DNA of 64,000 nt from Amphiura filiformis (GCF_039555335.1 NC_092640.1:32295887-32359886), one strand, 5' to 3'. Shown: positions 13,265 to 25,189, numbered from the stretch's first letter. Translations and numbers: made by a program. Notes: generated from the letters alone by a model not told the origin.

Positions 13265-13640
13265 ATTTCAACTGGAATATCCCAATGAGAGCATCTATCA
13301 CTATGGACCACAGTGGCCTCATCCCAATGGCATAGTTCAATAACCTCAATTAAACAACCATAGTGCAAAATTTGACCTCAAGTTTTCAGAGTATGAGTTT
13401 TTATACCCAAATTTTCAAAGGTCATTCAATGAATGTGCAAATGTATTGGGGTTAAAGAACTGTGTCTTGATAGATGAGCATGTTGTGGATCCTAGTGTAT
13501 GATGCGGGCTATGATGAGAACAGATGATAAAACTAGAGAGATATATCGGCAATTATAGAACAACAGTTCAGATGCCATTTGAAGTGTTGCCTGGTGCATT
13601 GTGCGCATTAAAAGCCAGTTTGCCGAACCTCTCTTTTTTT
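13265..13640 (+). pseudogene. Decayed protein-coding remnant, unrecognised
   Basis: Reading on the plus strand gives exon-like peptide stretches broken by stops and a frame change. One has HYGPQWPHPNGIVQ. Another has KFSEYEFLYPNFQRSF and then ANVLGLKNCVLIDEHVVD, after which a one-base frame shift leads into YDAGYDENR. The amino-acid composition is unlike the surrounding AT-rich noise. A further candidate remnant lies near 14010-14140 (APLDEDFGIPATSN, YEDLWIANSLKR). I do not recognise the family; it could be a dead gene or a dead transposon protein. Confidence 0.35.
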
Positions 13641-14309
13641 CGCGAATTTCTCATTAATTAGATTTCCGTTCAAGTTCAAAATAAACTGGTGTCTAGCTTT
13701 TAATAACAGTGAACGGACCAGGAAAATTGCAGATCATAAATCTACCTAATATTAATAACAAGTGCAGGTTTCGAACAACATGGTACGTGGCGGCCAATCT
13801 CATGTGTTGCGCTTTGGGCTCATACACAATATAAGCACGAGGATGACGATGCTTTTACCACTTTGCTTTTCATTGCGTCTCATTCGACAATGATATCAAT
13901 TTAGATGTGCTTGTCATCCGTCGTTAATCTGCATCATCATGATCATCGTCTTGATGGCACTCGAAGTATTTCTTGTAATGAGGTTATTCCATTTATGAAC
14001 ACCACGCCCCTCTTGATGAAGACTTTGGAATTCCAGCTACATCCAACAGTTAGCCAATCCATGCAGATCCAACAATTTTTGTTCAAGAACAGTATGAAGA
14101 TTTATGGATTGCCAACTCTCTAAAGAGAACAAGAGTTTCCAACTGACCAAACTGTGCCAGCCTATAATACTGCCAACTGCATTTCACGAACAATGTTCAG
14201 ATGGATTGGATTTTAACATAGAATGCGCTAAAAATCCAAAAGCCAGCTACAGATTCAGCAGGCCTTGTCTTTTAAAATATATATCCAGGAGTGGTACAAA
14301 TCGCACTCC

Positions 14310-14430
14310 TCAAGACATTATTAAGGAGTGCTAAAAATCACACTCCTCAACACGTTAGCACAATTTTATTTTTTAGGAGTGTGAGCAATCGCACTGCTTG
14401 GTCGATCGCACTCACACTCCTCAAAAGACA
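14310..14430. repeat. Cluster of GGAGTGTGA / CACTCCTCAA words
   Basis: AGGAGTGCTAAAAATCACACTCCTCAA, TAGGAGTGTGAGCAATCGCACT and CACACTCCTCAAAAG alternate in both orientations across about 120 bases. It looks like a short decayed inverted repeat. No gene is supported between here and 15050. Confidence 0.4.
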
Positions 14431-15050
14431 ATGACATTGACCGTACAGATCTGCAAGGCTGTAAACCAGAGCAGATGATAAGCATATTGGTACACCCGAC
14501 CCCCCTCGTAGTTCTTGGGTTAAAGAAAACAGCGGCGTCATATTCCATCGGGGGTATAAATTGCAAATGGAATAGCGGACAAAGAAAATTGCTTAATTAT
14601 TTGCTTTTTCAGATTATTTTCTCCCATCTTCGGTCCGTACATAAAATTTGAATAAGAAAATGCAAATATACATATGCATGTAGGCCTATTTGGTCTGGTG
14701 CGTAAACAGAAAAACAAAATGTGGAGGCCTAAATCAATTCGTCTTAACTTGTTACCCTGAAAAAGTTCTGTCATGCATAATTTAAGCTATTATATTATAT
14801 TACAATATTTTGCTATAACCATGATGGGCCTTTTTGCATGATGTTCATGGAACCAGATCGGATCATGATGTTTTTATTCATTGCATAGTTGCATAAGTCT
14901 GCATTTGATTGACATAATTTATGAAGTTTGAAATTCCATCTATTATAACTTTAAAAGAAAAATGTAATCCTATTAATTTATAAATATATTTTTTCACTGT
15001 ATCATTCATTTATTTTGACCTTACGTCATTCATTCCACCAACTCTATTTA

Positions 15051-15092
15051 TTTCACTTCATTCATTCATTCATTCATTCATTCATTCATTAT
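15051..15092. repeat. (CATT)n microsatellite
   Basis: About ten uninterrupted CATT tetranucleotides following a looser TTCATT-rich lead-in. Simple-sequence repeat. Confidence 0.9.
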
Positions 15093-15204
15093 GTCTATGG
15101 ATTTTGAAATCGTATGTTCCAATATGCCACCTAGAGGACAAAATGCGTATAGATATTTTGGAAAATTTTAAAATATTAATATTACGGTATAATATGCATA
15201 GACC

Positions 15205-15345
15205 TTAAGAAAGGAAAGGAAAAGAAAGGTAAACAAAGGAAAAGAAAGGAAGGTAAAGGAATGGAAAAAGAAAGGACAGAAAGGGAAAGAAAATGAGAGG
15301 AAATAAAATGGAAGGGAAAAACAGAAAAGAAAAGGAAACACTTGA
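15205..15345. repeat. Purine-rich AAAGG tract
   Basis: A strongly purine-biased tract of AAAGGAAAAGAAAGG-like units. It has no coding value and causes the Phe/Ser/Leu-rich reading on the minus strand. Confidence 0.85.
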
Positions 15346-15419
15346 AACTTGAGTTGCAACTTGCAAATGGAAAACGTTCTAATAAAACTGAAATCCTGAA
15401 GATAACATTTGCGATTAAA

Positions 15420-15672
15420 CGGATGGGTGAATTCATGAATGAACGAATGAATGGGTGGAGAATGAACGAACTAACGAACGAACGAACGAACGAATGAATG
15501 AATGAATGAATGAACGAATAAACGGACGAATAAACGAACGCACAAACAAACGAACGAACTAACGAACGAACGAATGAATGAACGAATAAACGAACGAATA
15601 AACGAACGAACAAACAAACGAACGAACGAACGAACGAACGAACGAATGAATGAATGAATAAATGAATGAAAC
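15420..15672. repeat. (GAAY)n tetranucleotide array
   Basis: A 250-base array of GAAC, GAAT and related tetranucleotides, mostly GAACGAAC and GAATGAAT blocks. A run without stops on the minus strand reads as Ser/Phe/Arg/Val repeats, which is the expected translation of such an array and not a protein. Confidence 0.9.
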
Positions 15673-16317
15673 ATATAAATGTTGTATCTTTTGTTTCAAC
15701 TGTTAAATGCATGCTTCCAAAAAGGTAATAGAAGAGGCCGGGGAAGAGGCACATGCGGAAAGTTTTTCCTCTTCAATACATTACACGGAAGTGACGCAAG
15801 ATATACGCTCCATAAAATCCGGGCATAAAATGAGCAACATTAATCTTTCTCAATAACGTTCTCAAAGCCAAAGATAACACCCATTTAAGGGCATTAAGAG
15901 TCAAGATGACAAATTTACAACATATTGATTTATGTCATAAGAGTTTAAGAGGTTTCCTGCTTATTGTTAAAAGAAGCAATAAAAGAGAACAATAGGCGGC
16001 GGAAAGCGACAGATAAGAGCCAATCGTTGCACAAGAAAGCAGCCGATCAACCGTCACATCCTTTTGCCCGAAAACGGCGCTAGAAATTTATTTCACATGC
16101 CGCTGGCTTGAAAAGTACTTTTTGCCATTATCATATACTGTCTGGTATAAGAATTTTAGTAAAAGTAAACAGGTTTTTTTCAGGGTTGGAATTAACTATT
16201 ATATCAAGCTTTAATATATTGAAATAACATAGGTTTGAACTTCACAAAGATTTCTTTAAAAAGTTCAAAGTAAATAAGCTATTGCACTTTACGAACACTG
16301 TATATAAAAAACATCTA

Positions 16318-16589
16318 ATAACACTTAATAAACACTAAAACACGTTTATTTTTTATATTTTACACGTCAAAGTACAGGAGGCGTTGCATACGATTAACAA
16401 CACAACACATTTATAGAGGTTTTTGTGATAAAAATATAACATTTCAACACGTTTATATCACCGATATAAACATGTTAAAGTGTTACAAATTTAATATCCA
16501 TCAACAAATCCTTCTATAAACGTGTTATAGTGTTATTCGTTTGCAACGCCTCTTAATGTAAACACGTTAAAGTGTTTATTAAGTGTTAT
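16318..16589. mobile_element. Palindromic MITE with ATAACACTTAATAAACACT ends
   Basis: The left end ATAACACTTAATAAACACT is repeated inverted at the right end. The arms continue through GAGGCGTTGCA and AACACGTTTATA to a centre near 16455. Nearly the whole 272 bp is complementary. Words from these arms (AACACTTTAATGCGTTT, GTTATAAACGCG) occur near 6050 and 19340. Confidence 0.7.
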
Positions 16590-17514
16590 CCGTTGTTTAA
16601 CTGCACACTAACTGCAGACAGGTTGATTAGATTTTTTTCATAAAATAAATGTTGAATGAAGCCGGTGTCCCCGATCGTTGCAATAAGGTCCCATGGGACG
16701 AAGGTTCCATCAGGACATGGAAATAGCAGATACGATCAATAACCAACTCATCGCAACAGCAACGTGCTTGTTTTATGATAAAGATCGAGAAACAACATGG
16801 ACAAACTTTGAAATAGGTCTCCAATTTACCAGGCCATATAACTTAGGCAACATTATGAGAACTATACATATTTAATTTCCATCATATCATTTTGGATTTG
16901 GTATACATGCACACAATTTAATTTGGTTTATTGATCCCGTATCATAATAATTACGAATACGTGTCCTTCTATACCACTATGACAGGGAAATTATGTTGAA
17001 GAGGAAAATGGGAAAATTGCCTCTATGTCCTTGGAAATTCCATTGAGTCGTTCCCTATTTTACAACTTTGTCTGATAAATCAGAAATAATGTTTGATGTA
17101 AATTATATTCAGATATTCATGCATTGTGCATGACATTTGATCAAGTTGGAGCCATGATGTGTTTGAAAATTGGAGGAAGTTTAATATATGTTACGGCATA
17201 ATATGATAGTGATATGGTTTATCAGACTTAAGTTTAGCATCAAGATGAGTTCAAGAATTACAGAATGTTTAAAACTTTAAATTGCATGGGTTACGTAATA
17301 TTTTTGTTACACTAGCTATTTAAGTTAATTGGAACCAGTATTTACGGGTCTTTCATACACAACACATGTACATATTTAACTTTAACATTGTTCAGTTCGG
17401 CGTTTGAAAATTTGGCTTTGAAATTACATTTCAAAAAATACCACAAGACCGAGAAAGTTTGTGTAAAGCAAACTGGGAAAGAAACAAAAGTCATAAAAAA
17501 CAACATTTACTTAC

Positions 17515-17597
17515 CACCACATCGCTCCATAAGCAGCAATGGCTTCCACGAGGCCGCAGATGATCAAAACACGAACCCAAAAGTGTCTTATTTCCAT
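17515..17597 (-). CDS. Putative first coding exon of a secreted protein (Wnt-like start?)
   Basis: Reading from the ATG at 17597 gives a 28-residue start: MEIRHFW, then the hydrophobic core VRVLIICGLVEAIAA with a likely signal-peptidase site, then YGAMWW. The last codon is split by a strong donor, TG|GTAAGTAAATG. A basic start, hydrophobic core, AXA-type cleavage and an ideal donor together make a real signal-peptide exon plausible. Several Wnt genes, notably Wnt2, have a first coding exon that is little more than a signal peptide ending in a Trp-Trp pair; the match in length and WW position is from memory. No later exon was found to the left on the minus strand, so the gene would need a long intron running out of the window. 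It could also belong to an unrelated secreted protein. Confidence 0.4.
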
Positions 17598-18340
17598 TTT
17601 ATTTGTCACAAATATGATATTCCTTTTTTTTTTAAAGTCTTCAATATCACAATCGGGTAAATAATCCAAATATAAATATCACGGATCGTCACTTTTTTGC
17701 TACGTTATGAGTTTATGACATCCAGAACAATATTTCGTCAGAACATGTCGGAATGGATTGAGAAATAAATGGTTTTGTCAACGAAACGACAAAGCGCCAC
17801 TTAACTCTCGAGAAGTTTGATTATGTGCGTGTTTGCCGTATCAGTTACTATCGCTAAATGGTTCTTTTCTCTGCTTCGCTTGGACGAGTTATTAGGTATC
17901 GATTGGTTCCACTCACCGTGCAGAATTGAACAGTGAGTTGCATATTGGGGAGCTAATATGAGAACCGAGTTACTATGAGTTGTTAAGGACATAATAAAAT
18001 TAATGCTTTGGTTCTCGTCCTGAGGATATTCATGAATTGATGAAGGAGAGAGGGTTTTTTTCCTTCTTTTTTTTCAATAAAAAATTAGCATTGTTCATGT
18101 TGTATGTAGTACTTTTCGCCCGACTTTTCGGTCTTTTCCAACAGTGATTGAGAAAAAGAAGGACGTTTTTTTCAACAAATGTAACATTCTGAAGGATAAG
18201 CCCATAGAGTGCCACATAGGGACTTGGAAGTGATCCTTGGAAGTAAGTAAGTAAAAAAAAATGACTAACCGACTTACTGGCAAGTAATTAGGTAACTGAG
18301 TTATAACTGATAACGTAACGGAGTATAAGTGCTTTTTTCC

Positions 18341-19126
18341 CAACATATCAAAAATGGAGGCAGGAAATATTGAAAAAAATGCTAATTTATATATTTATAT
18401 AAACTTGACCGCTTATGCAGGGCACAAATTTCAAAATTAGTCAGACAAAATAGTCCTCTCATTAAAGATTCAGAAAAAGTATAGTTTGACTTTATAATTT
18501 ATCCTATCTCAAGTGTTTTCACAAAATAGGTCAAGGTTAACATGATTCAATGGGCTTTGGATTTTTTTGCTCTTTTACCCAGGTAACGAAATAACTGAGA
18601 TATGACAAACTATTCTTTCATTAAAATGATTTTCCAAGCCGTGAAGCGGAACAATTTGAGACCAATTTTCATCATTATTATGTTTTGATGGATCCAAGTT
18701 GTGATAATAATATTGGATCCAAAACATAATAATGATAAAATTGGATGCTTTACGCCCAATATTTATTGGTCTCGCTATGAGTTTTAAAATATTGGACGAG
18801 ACGAATATTTTAAAACTCATAGCTCGACCAATAAATATGGGCTCAACCGATCCAATTTTATATCACAATCGGAGCATTTTTTAATTTTTGGCATGTGCAT
18901 GTGTGGAGACCAAAATTTAGCATTTTATAATTATATGCCTAAAACTGGACATTGGAGATAGGTCAAACTATACTTTTCTGAATCCTACCACTGACAGAAA
19001 TACAATTAGATGTTTTTAATCCATATTCGCCCAATTTTGAATGAAATTTTGGCCTTGCATTAGCGGCCATTTTTGTTTTATGCAAATTAGCATTTCCTCC
19101 TTTTTGCTCTGTTTTTTGATATGTTG
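18341..19126. mobile_element. TIR element with nested palindrome
   Basis: CAACATATCAAAAATGGAGG at 18341 and CTGTTTTTTGATATGTTG ending at 19126 are inverted. The arms share AATTTCAAAATT-type and AAAGATTCAGAAAAGTATAGTTTGAC words, inverted near 18965. A member of the 18701-18866 palindrome family sits inside, so the outer element is probably the older insertion. A partial further copy of the left arm lies at 19461-19610. Confidence 0.6.
18701..18866. repeat. Palindromic repeat, family member 2
   Basis: The ends are GTGATAATAATATTGGATCC and GATCCAATTTTATATCAC (inverted). The arms TATTTATTGGTCTCGCTATGAG and CTCATAGCTCGACCAATAAATA flank a centre near ATTGGACGAGACGAAT. Members 1 and 3 are at 8831-9010 and 33813-33967. 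Confidence 0.7.
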
Positions 19127-19460
19127 TTCAAAAGGGTACTTAGAGACATGTACTCTCAAGCAAAAACATCAGTGTTCCAATTTTGACCTATGTAGGCTAC
19201 CTATTATTTTACTTAAGTTAATATGTGGCATACTAAATAATAAGCATCATTGTACTGAGGGCGCACAAACGAAAATATGCTTTCTGTGTTTAACGTTAAT
19301 GGATGCATGCGAGGCATTTCCCAGCAAACACACACAAATGTTTAAAACGTTATAATTAACCGTGTTATAAACGCGTTTTGGTTTTGTGTCAATTTACGTT
19401 TGAGGTTGAAAAAATTGGAACATGAATGTTTTTGTTGTATTTTCTTAAAGACATCACCAA

Positions 19461-19610
19461 CAACATATCAAAAAATGGAGAAAACAGGAAATATGGGGAA
19501 AATACTAATTTATATAAACAAAAATGGTCGCTTATGAAGGGCACAAATTCCAAAATTGGGTCGGTTATGTGTAAAACCATAAAATAATATAGTCCTCTCA
19601 TCATCAGGAC
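19461..19610. repeat. Partial copy of the 18341-19126 element arm
   Basis: CAACATATCAAAAAATGGAG followed by CAGGAAATATGG, CTAATTTATATAAAC, CGCTTATGAAGGGCACAAAT and ATAGTCCTCTCAT repeats the left arm at 18341-18480 in the same orientation. Confidence 0.6.
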
Positions 19611-19965
19611 TAGCGTATTACTATTTTTATAATCTGATATTATATAGGATATTTGCCTTTATTTGCTTTATTATAAAATTTGCATCCCCGTATACGTTGC
19701 AAACAAAACTCTCAACTTACCGTAACCACTGTAAAAAGTAAAATGAAATACGGACTTGCTGTAGCCCTCGGAGAAATTGGTCAATTTAATTTGTTGACCC
19801 ATTTTTTGTAAAACCAAAATATGTTCCTTGAAAGAATTATGTATCGCGTAAAATAAAAAGAAAAACATGAACATGGAAATTGTATAATAACCGGCAATCG
19901 TGCACGAATCTAAAATTCTACCATACATGATTTGACTATTTTTGCTTTATTATATTACAGAATAT

Positions 19966-20091
19966 GCATGCCCGTATTTCACTGTGCTTAAATATATTAC
20001 TATTTTGATAATAAAGATGCGTTAGAAACTAATGCCCGCATTTCACTGTGCTTAAATATATTACTATTTAATAATAAAGATGCGTTAGAAA
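19966..20091. repeat. Two-copy direct tandem repeat
   Basis: CATTTCACTGTGCTTAAATATATTACTATTT and ATAATAAAGATGCGTTAGAAAC occur twice head to tail with a period of about 57-60 bases. The repeat is just upstream of GPCR duplication block A and is not seen upstream of block B. Confidence 0.7.
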
Positions 20092-20189
20092 CAAAAGTAA
20101 GCAGTAATATCGCGTAAAAAAGGAAAATGAAATACGGACATGGAAATTGTATATTTAATAAACTGGTGTTTACTTGAATTTTATTAAAT

Positions 20190-22345
20190 CTAAAAGACAT
20201 TTTGCATCACTACGAGGGGTTTTATCCACTCTGAACTGAACAATACAGAATATTCGTGTGAGCTGAGTTCGTCGTTTGTTAACTAGTCTTCGAGAAATAC
20301 ATAATACTTTCCTCTTCGTTATTCAGTCTTCAACATCATGAAGGAAACGGGAATTTGCAATAGCATTGATAATGTTTTGAATTTCACGGATTCCGAAGCT
20401 GCTGCAAAAGCAATAGCAATGTACACTCCTACCGAGAAAATTATCATAGCTGTTCTCGTACCTTTCATTTCAGCCTTCGGCCTTTTTGGCAATGGTTCGT
20501 TTTTATTCATGTATTTTAGATTACCAGAAACGCGAGTTTCGTTATCGACGTTTATGGCACATCTTGCAGTTTGCGATATGTTTTATCCTTTATCCTTTAA
20601 CATTTGGTACGCATTTATTCTTTATAACAACCCCCATAAACTTTGGAATGCCAGTTCATACTTCGTTCGAGTGCGCGATATACAAGATTTCCATTGATTT
20701 GTGGTATTATACGTCGCTGGGAATAGTAACGCTGATCACCGTTGAACGTTATATCGCCGTGTGCCATCCACTGAGACACCGAAGTATAAACTCGACAAGA
20801 CGGTGTTTTAAACTTCTTGCAGCAATTTGGATTGGTGCGTTCCTCATTACTCTAAGTGAAGTTCCGAAATCGGTTAAATTAACAACATATTGCGTTTTGT
20901 GGCCTGCCGAATACCAACACCTCGCTATTAAAACTATCAACACATGCGAACCTTTAAACGTTGTTGCCGATATTTACGGAAGCGCTTCTGTAATAACAAC
21001 ATTAGTCATATCACTATCAATAAACGTGGTACTCTTTATTAATATCATACATCAACTTAGAAGAAGTTGCCGCTTGCAGAACTCATCAACTATGGGTAAG
21101 ATGCAAAGCGCAACAATAACTCGTGCTCTTATTTTAAATGGAGTCATCTTCTTCGTCTGCCAGATGCCATATCGGGTTCTGATCATGAATGACATATTGG
21201 GCACAGCAGGAAATGTATCGTTCATAAATCGTGAATTTGAGTCATTATTAGTAACCATTGGTAGAGCATTTTTGTTGATGAATTCAATTGTAAATCCGTA
21301 TTTGTATTGTAATTGCACCGATTACAGGTTTGCGATGTTACGCGCTATGATGGGTAAAAGATGTTGCGGTAAGGATATCCCTGGAGCACATTCCAAAGGG
21401 AATACGTCGCAAATCGTATCATCGAACACTGAGGAAGTTTCGACTTTGTAATATTAAGGGTGTATACCGTAAAACCTCATCTACAAGCATTTGTAGTGCT
21501 AAATTAATCCAGGCGCCATCCATCGACAACATATCAATTTGTAAGCGCTCTTTAGCAAAATCATAGTTCATTGAATGAAAAACAGGCGAAAATAGTAACT
21601 TTTTGCACAAGATTTGCAATTTAAAGAGAATTGGTCACTGTCATTAAAATGAAACTAGTATATGGACAATATAAGTGTGCTCTTTTATTTAATGCAATAA
21701 AATTTGAGGTTTTGACTTTTAAAACCTACAGTTTTGTCAAAAACTGTGAGTGAATAGGTTGATTTCAACAGATTTACCACCTTCGCCTTCCTATAAACAT
21801 TGAATTGCGTCATCTGTTGACCAAATGAAAAAACAGTGTTTTTAGCGGGAAGTGTTAGCTTTCGTTCGATATAAAAAAAATTCTGATTGGATGAACTTGA
21901 TGTTTTTTATAAAAACCAATCACAGATGTCTACTTTCCAGCTAGAAGCTCACACAGCTCTTATGATGCTATACACTCAACCGTGTAGAGTAAACACAGAC
22001 TGTGTTCTCTACAAAGTACTGCTGCTTGGACGAAATTGTGTGCTCAGGTGTATCGAGGTGGAAACTGTGCATAGATGCGTTTATAATCGTTTTTGTATCC
22101 AAACCTTTTCATATGAATTATAACATTATGGAGTTTGAGCAAATAATTTACCGATACAAACATAATTTATATAAAAAAGTACTATTGTAAGACCAATCTA
22201 TGGCTGCTATTTTGTATCAATTTAGCTTTCATCAAAACACTCTATATGCGTGTAGACAAGGTTTTACAGTATTTAATATGTAAACTAGAGCACCTGTAGT
22301 TGCCAGAGCACCTGTACCGGCAATTAAAGCCAAGAGCACCTGTAA
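20190..22345. repeat. Segmental duplication block A (GPCR and flanks)
   Basis: From CATTTTGCATCACT (about 20197) to the AGAGCACCTGTACCGGCAATT motif (about 22310-22340) this block matches 51958-54066 in the same orientation. Two large length differences exist. Block B carries a LINE fragment in the upstream flank. Block A has about 590 bases (roughly 21528-22122) downstream of the gene that are absent from B, either inserted in A or deleted from B. The downstream end is a small cluster of AGAGCACCTGTA words in both blocks. Confidence 0.85.
20338..21451 (+). pseudogene. Class A peptide-receptor-like GPCR, copy A, frameshifted
   Basis: This is an intronless rhodopsin-class seven-transmembrane receptor reading frame. 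Visible hallmarks are GNGS in TM1, LAVCD in TM2, ERYIAVCHPL at the end of TM3, CQMPYR in TM6 and NSIVNPYLY (NPxxY) in TM7, with a Cys-Cys pair in the tail. MPYR at the end of TM6 recalls thyrotropin-releasing-hormone-type peptide receptors; the ligand is unknown. The frame from the ATG at 20338 runs through TM1-TM2 and is lost at a run of five C at 20631-20635, where copy B has four. The rest of the receptor, to the stop at 21449-21451, lies in the next frame. The single homopolymer difference could be a sequencing error, in which case this copy is functional; otherwise it is a young pseudogene. Confidence 0.8.
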
Positions 22346-23142
22346 CATGAAAATGATACTGTACACAGGACCGTCGCTAAACCATTTTCTCGGGGGGGGG
22401 GGGGTGTCGAGAAATAAATTTTCCTGGTATGGCCTGATTTACCTTTTGCTGGCACCTGCGCAACATGCCACCCCTGGCTCCTCGGATAGAAGACACCCCT
22501 CCCGCACAACTTTAACACAAATTTTTCCACTCCACGGAATTCCTTTACCGGGAAACTAAGGAACGAAACTTTTATAAATTGCGAAAATTTGCTATTTCAA
22601 TGCTAAAATTCAAAGGGAGATGTACCGGAGAAACCGAGCCAGGGGGGAAAATTTCCAAATTGTCCCGTTGACCTGCTACTATAAAAGAAACAAAATTGCA
22701 ATTTCAATGATAAAATGAACGCCAACGATGACAATAATTGTGTCCTAAAATCGTGCTAAAGGAAGATGCATAGGCCTTTACAATTTTGGTTAATTAAGTC
22801 CCGGTATTTTGACCCAGCTCTTGAGCTTTATGCTTAACTTATTAGACCTGTATGCCCTACTAGTAGCGCTCATATTTATAATTTACATAATAGAAAGGAT
22901 GGATTATTATAACTGTCATTTTTGAGACTTCGTGATTGTGTTCAAGTTTGAGATGAAAAAAAATAGGAATTTCCAATGGGGCGTCTTGCAGATCTACTAA
23001 CACTTGGGTTTGCTAAAATAAATATACCAAAATGGGCTTAATTTTGGGTCTAAAATAGACCAAAAGCAAGATGCAAAGACCATTACCAGATATAATGGCG
23101 GCGCGTTGGTGCAGGGGGGGGCAAAAACATTTAATGACCATA
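22346..23142. other. Gene-less stretch with G-run
   Basis: Contains an uninterrupted G run near 22391-22403 and GC-richer sequence around it, but no supportable exon. The frames at 22324-22559 show no recognisable domain. Confidence 0.4.
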
Positions 23143-23385
23143 CGGGTATGCTCCCCCGGAAAGACGACTGTTTTGTGACCACGCAGCTCCCATAGACCCC
23201 TGAATATTGACCAAAGCAGAGCACTGAACGACCCTTGATTTTGATCATTTAAGCTCTAGAAGCCCCCTACATTGCTCATTCCCCACATTTCTGGTTTTTA
23301 GGCGATTGTCAAAGACACCCTTTTACCCGTACACGCTGTCAGCTCCCAAAGACCACCACCTCAAAATTCCGGGGGAGCATATCCA
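23143..23385. repeat. Inverted-end repeat with CTCCCCCGG ends, copy 1
   Basis: The left end GGGTATGCTCCCCCGG and the reverse complement of the right end, GGATATGCTCCCCCGG, match. The interior words GACCCTTGATTTTGATCAT, TTTCTGGTTTTTAGGCGATT and CAGCTCCCAAAGACC recur at 56563-56810 and 62300-62520. It is non-coding and resembles the 4550-5030 family in its AAAGACC words. Confidence 0.6.
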
Positions 23386-23742
23386 CCAATTTATGATGTG
23401 CTGTGTCCATTGGGAAAGTCCTCTGTAGTAAGACATACGCCTTGCACTGCCAGCCGTTTGATCTGTAATAAGTACCATCGGTTAACTGCGAAACAATTCC
23501 CTGGTTGGGTTGTATCCCGGTAGCTCTTGTCTAGTAGATCGTAAACTGTAGAAGTAGGGTCTATGAGTAGATTATGCGTTTTTGGATTGGTAAAGGCACA
23601 GACAGATTGCTATTAAGAACTTTTGGCAAGTTATACACGTACTTAATCGTAATATGCTCATTTAATGCTTAAACGAAATATGCTCATTTAATATTAATTT
23701 GTACAAATTTAAATATGTTTATTAATCGAGCACCCGTGGTGC

Positions 23743-24214
23743 TATAAACATCTAAAAAAAAGTAACAACCCCCTTAAATAATGACCATTATTCAAAAACG
23801 GGTGATTGCATTACAAATCTGTAAAATGCGTTGGAAGCAGAATTTATTTCTGCACATTTTGACACCTCATTTGCAGCAATTGACTAAATATTGACGTCAC
23901 AGCGTACATTAAAGTTGCAGTAAATTGTATTGATTTTGTATTCAGTGTAATGGAAGGAAATCTGTGTAATGATATCTGAGTGTTTTTGTATTGTAAAAAT
24001 GTGTATGTAAGTGCAACTTTCAAATCTGGACCTCACTACGTTAAATTGACCGGTGTTTTATTGTCTTCTGGGCTATCGTGTCAAATGAGGTGTCAAAATA
24101 TGCAGAAATAAATTCTGCTTCCAACGCATTTTACTGATTTGTAATACAATAGCCCCTTTTTAAATAATGGCCATCATTTAAAGGGGGTTAGTTACTTTTT
24201 TTGAGATGTTTATA
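23743..24214. mobile_element. MITE with TATAAACATCT ends and long arms
   Basis: The ends are TATAAACATCT and AGATGTTTATA. The arms are complementary for more than 100 bases, through AAGTAAC, AACCCCCTT, AATGACCATTATT, GCGTTGGAAGCAGAATTTATT and GACACCTCATTTG. A single-arm copy lies at 41313-41404. Between the arms is ordinary AT-rich sequence without a gene. Confidence 0.75.
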
Positions 24215-24237
24215 AAGTTTTACTGTTATCATGGTAA

Positions 24238-24494
24238 TATGTGATGCGATCAAGCAAAATCAGTCGGAACTCGGAAATATTGATTTTGAGATATAGCCAA
24301 ATAAAGGAAATATTTCCTTTTGTTTCTTCTTGTTTTTGAAACTCTTTAATTGCTCATAACTTTGGAACTGGTTGTTCAATTTCAATGGGGTTTTCTGCAA
24401 AATCCAGCTTTGTAAATGGATTTTACTATCCTGTAAGAAACTGAAAATTTATTATTGCCGAGTTCCGACTGATTTTGCTTGATCGCATCACATA
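24238..24494. mobile_element. MITE with TATGTGATGCGATCAAG ends
   Basis: The first 37 bases, beginning TATGTGATGCGATCAAGC and including CAGTCGGAACTCGG, are repeated inverted at the right end with no visible mismatch. Length is 257 bp. It lies only about 24 bases downstream of the previous MITE. It is non-coding. Confidence 0.8.
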
Positions 24495-24820
24495 TACGGA
24501 CTGCAGTAGCGCTCGAATGATGCTGATATACAGTGTTGTACTGTCAATGGAACTTACGCGATTCTGAAGAGCTACGAATGTTTTTGAAAAAGATGTCATA
24601 TAAATTTAGGGAAAGTAAATATATTATATTTACCAATATTGAAAACATTGGGTGTTATTCCTTTAACAATAATGATAGCACATTAGATTTAAAAGCAAAC
24701 TTGTGTAAATAATGCAGTTCAGGATTCGAAGTTGACTATTTGACTATAAAGACTATACCAGTTGCAATATTTTTAAAATACGCTAAATTTCACAATTTGT
24801 TACAGCATTATATTATTTTA

Positions 24821-25189
24821 GGGATCAAATCAAAACTCGACCGTCGGTTTCCCGCCGGTTCCGGGTGGCTCTGTCCGGTTGTCAGATGTCATTGGTAAAT
24901 GAATATTCAAGAATGCATGAGTAGCAACCGCCGGTTGGTGTAAGTACATAACCGTAGTGATTAGCAAAATGTCGATATGTTTCTTTCGCGATCACAATAG
25001 CGCATGCAAGCACTAGACTGTAATTGATTTTTTCTTAAATAGTCGTGTGTCAATTATTGGCTTGCCACCAAAGAAAATTAATCATAGAAATGATTTCCTG
25101 TTTATGGTTAAATTCCCGTCGACTTTTAGAACCGGGCAGAACCGCCCGGAACCGGCGGGCAACCGGCGGTAGATTTTTGATTTGATCCC
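24821..25189. mobile_element. MITE with GGGATCAAATCAAAA ends and GC-rich arms
   Basis: The left end GGGATCAAATCAAAACTCGACC and the right end, reverse-complemented GGGATCAAATCAAAAATC, enclose inverted GC-rich words CCGCCGGTTCCGGG and CCCGGAACCGGCGGG. The AT-rich core has no gene. Confidence 0.7.

Noticed and set aside
15182..15754. 190-residue open frame on the minus strand rich in Ser, Phe, Arg and Val
   Set aside because: It is the translation of the GAAC/GAAT tetranucleotide array and the neighbouring purine-rich tract.
22391..22403. G-run as a G-quadruplex regulatory site
   Set aside because: A single homopolymer run without spaced G tracts or a nearby gene start; no support for function.
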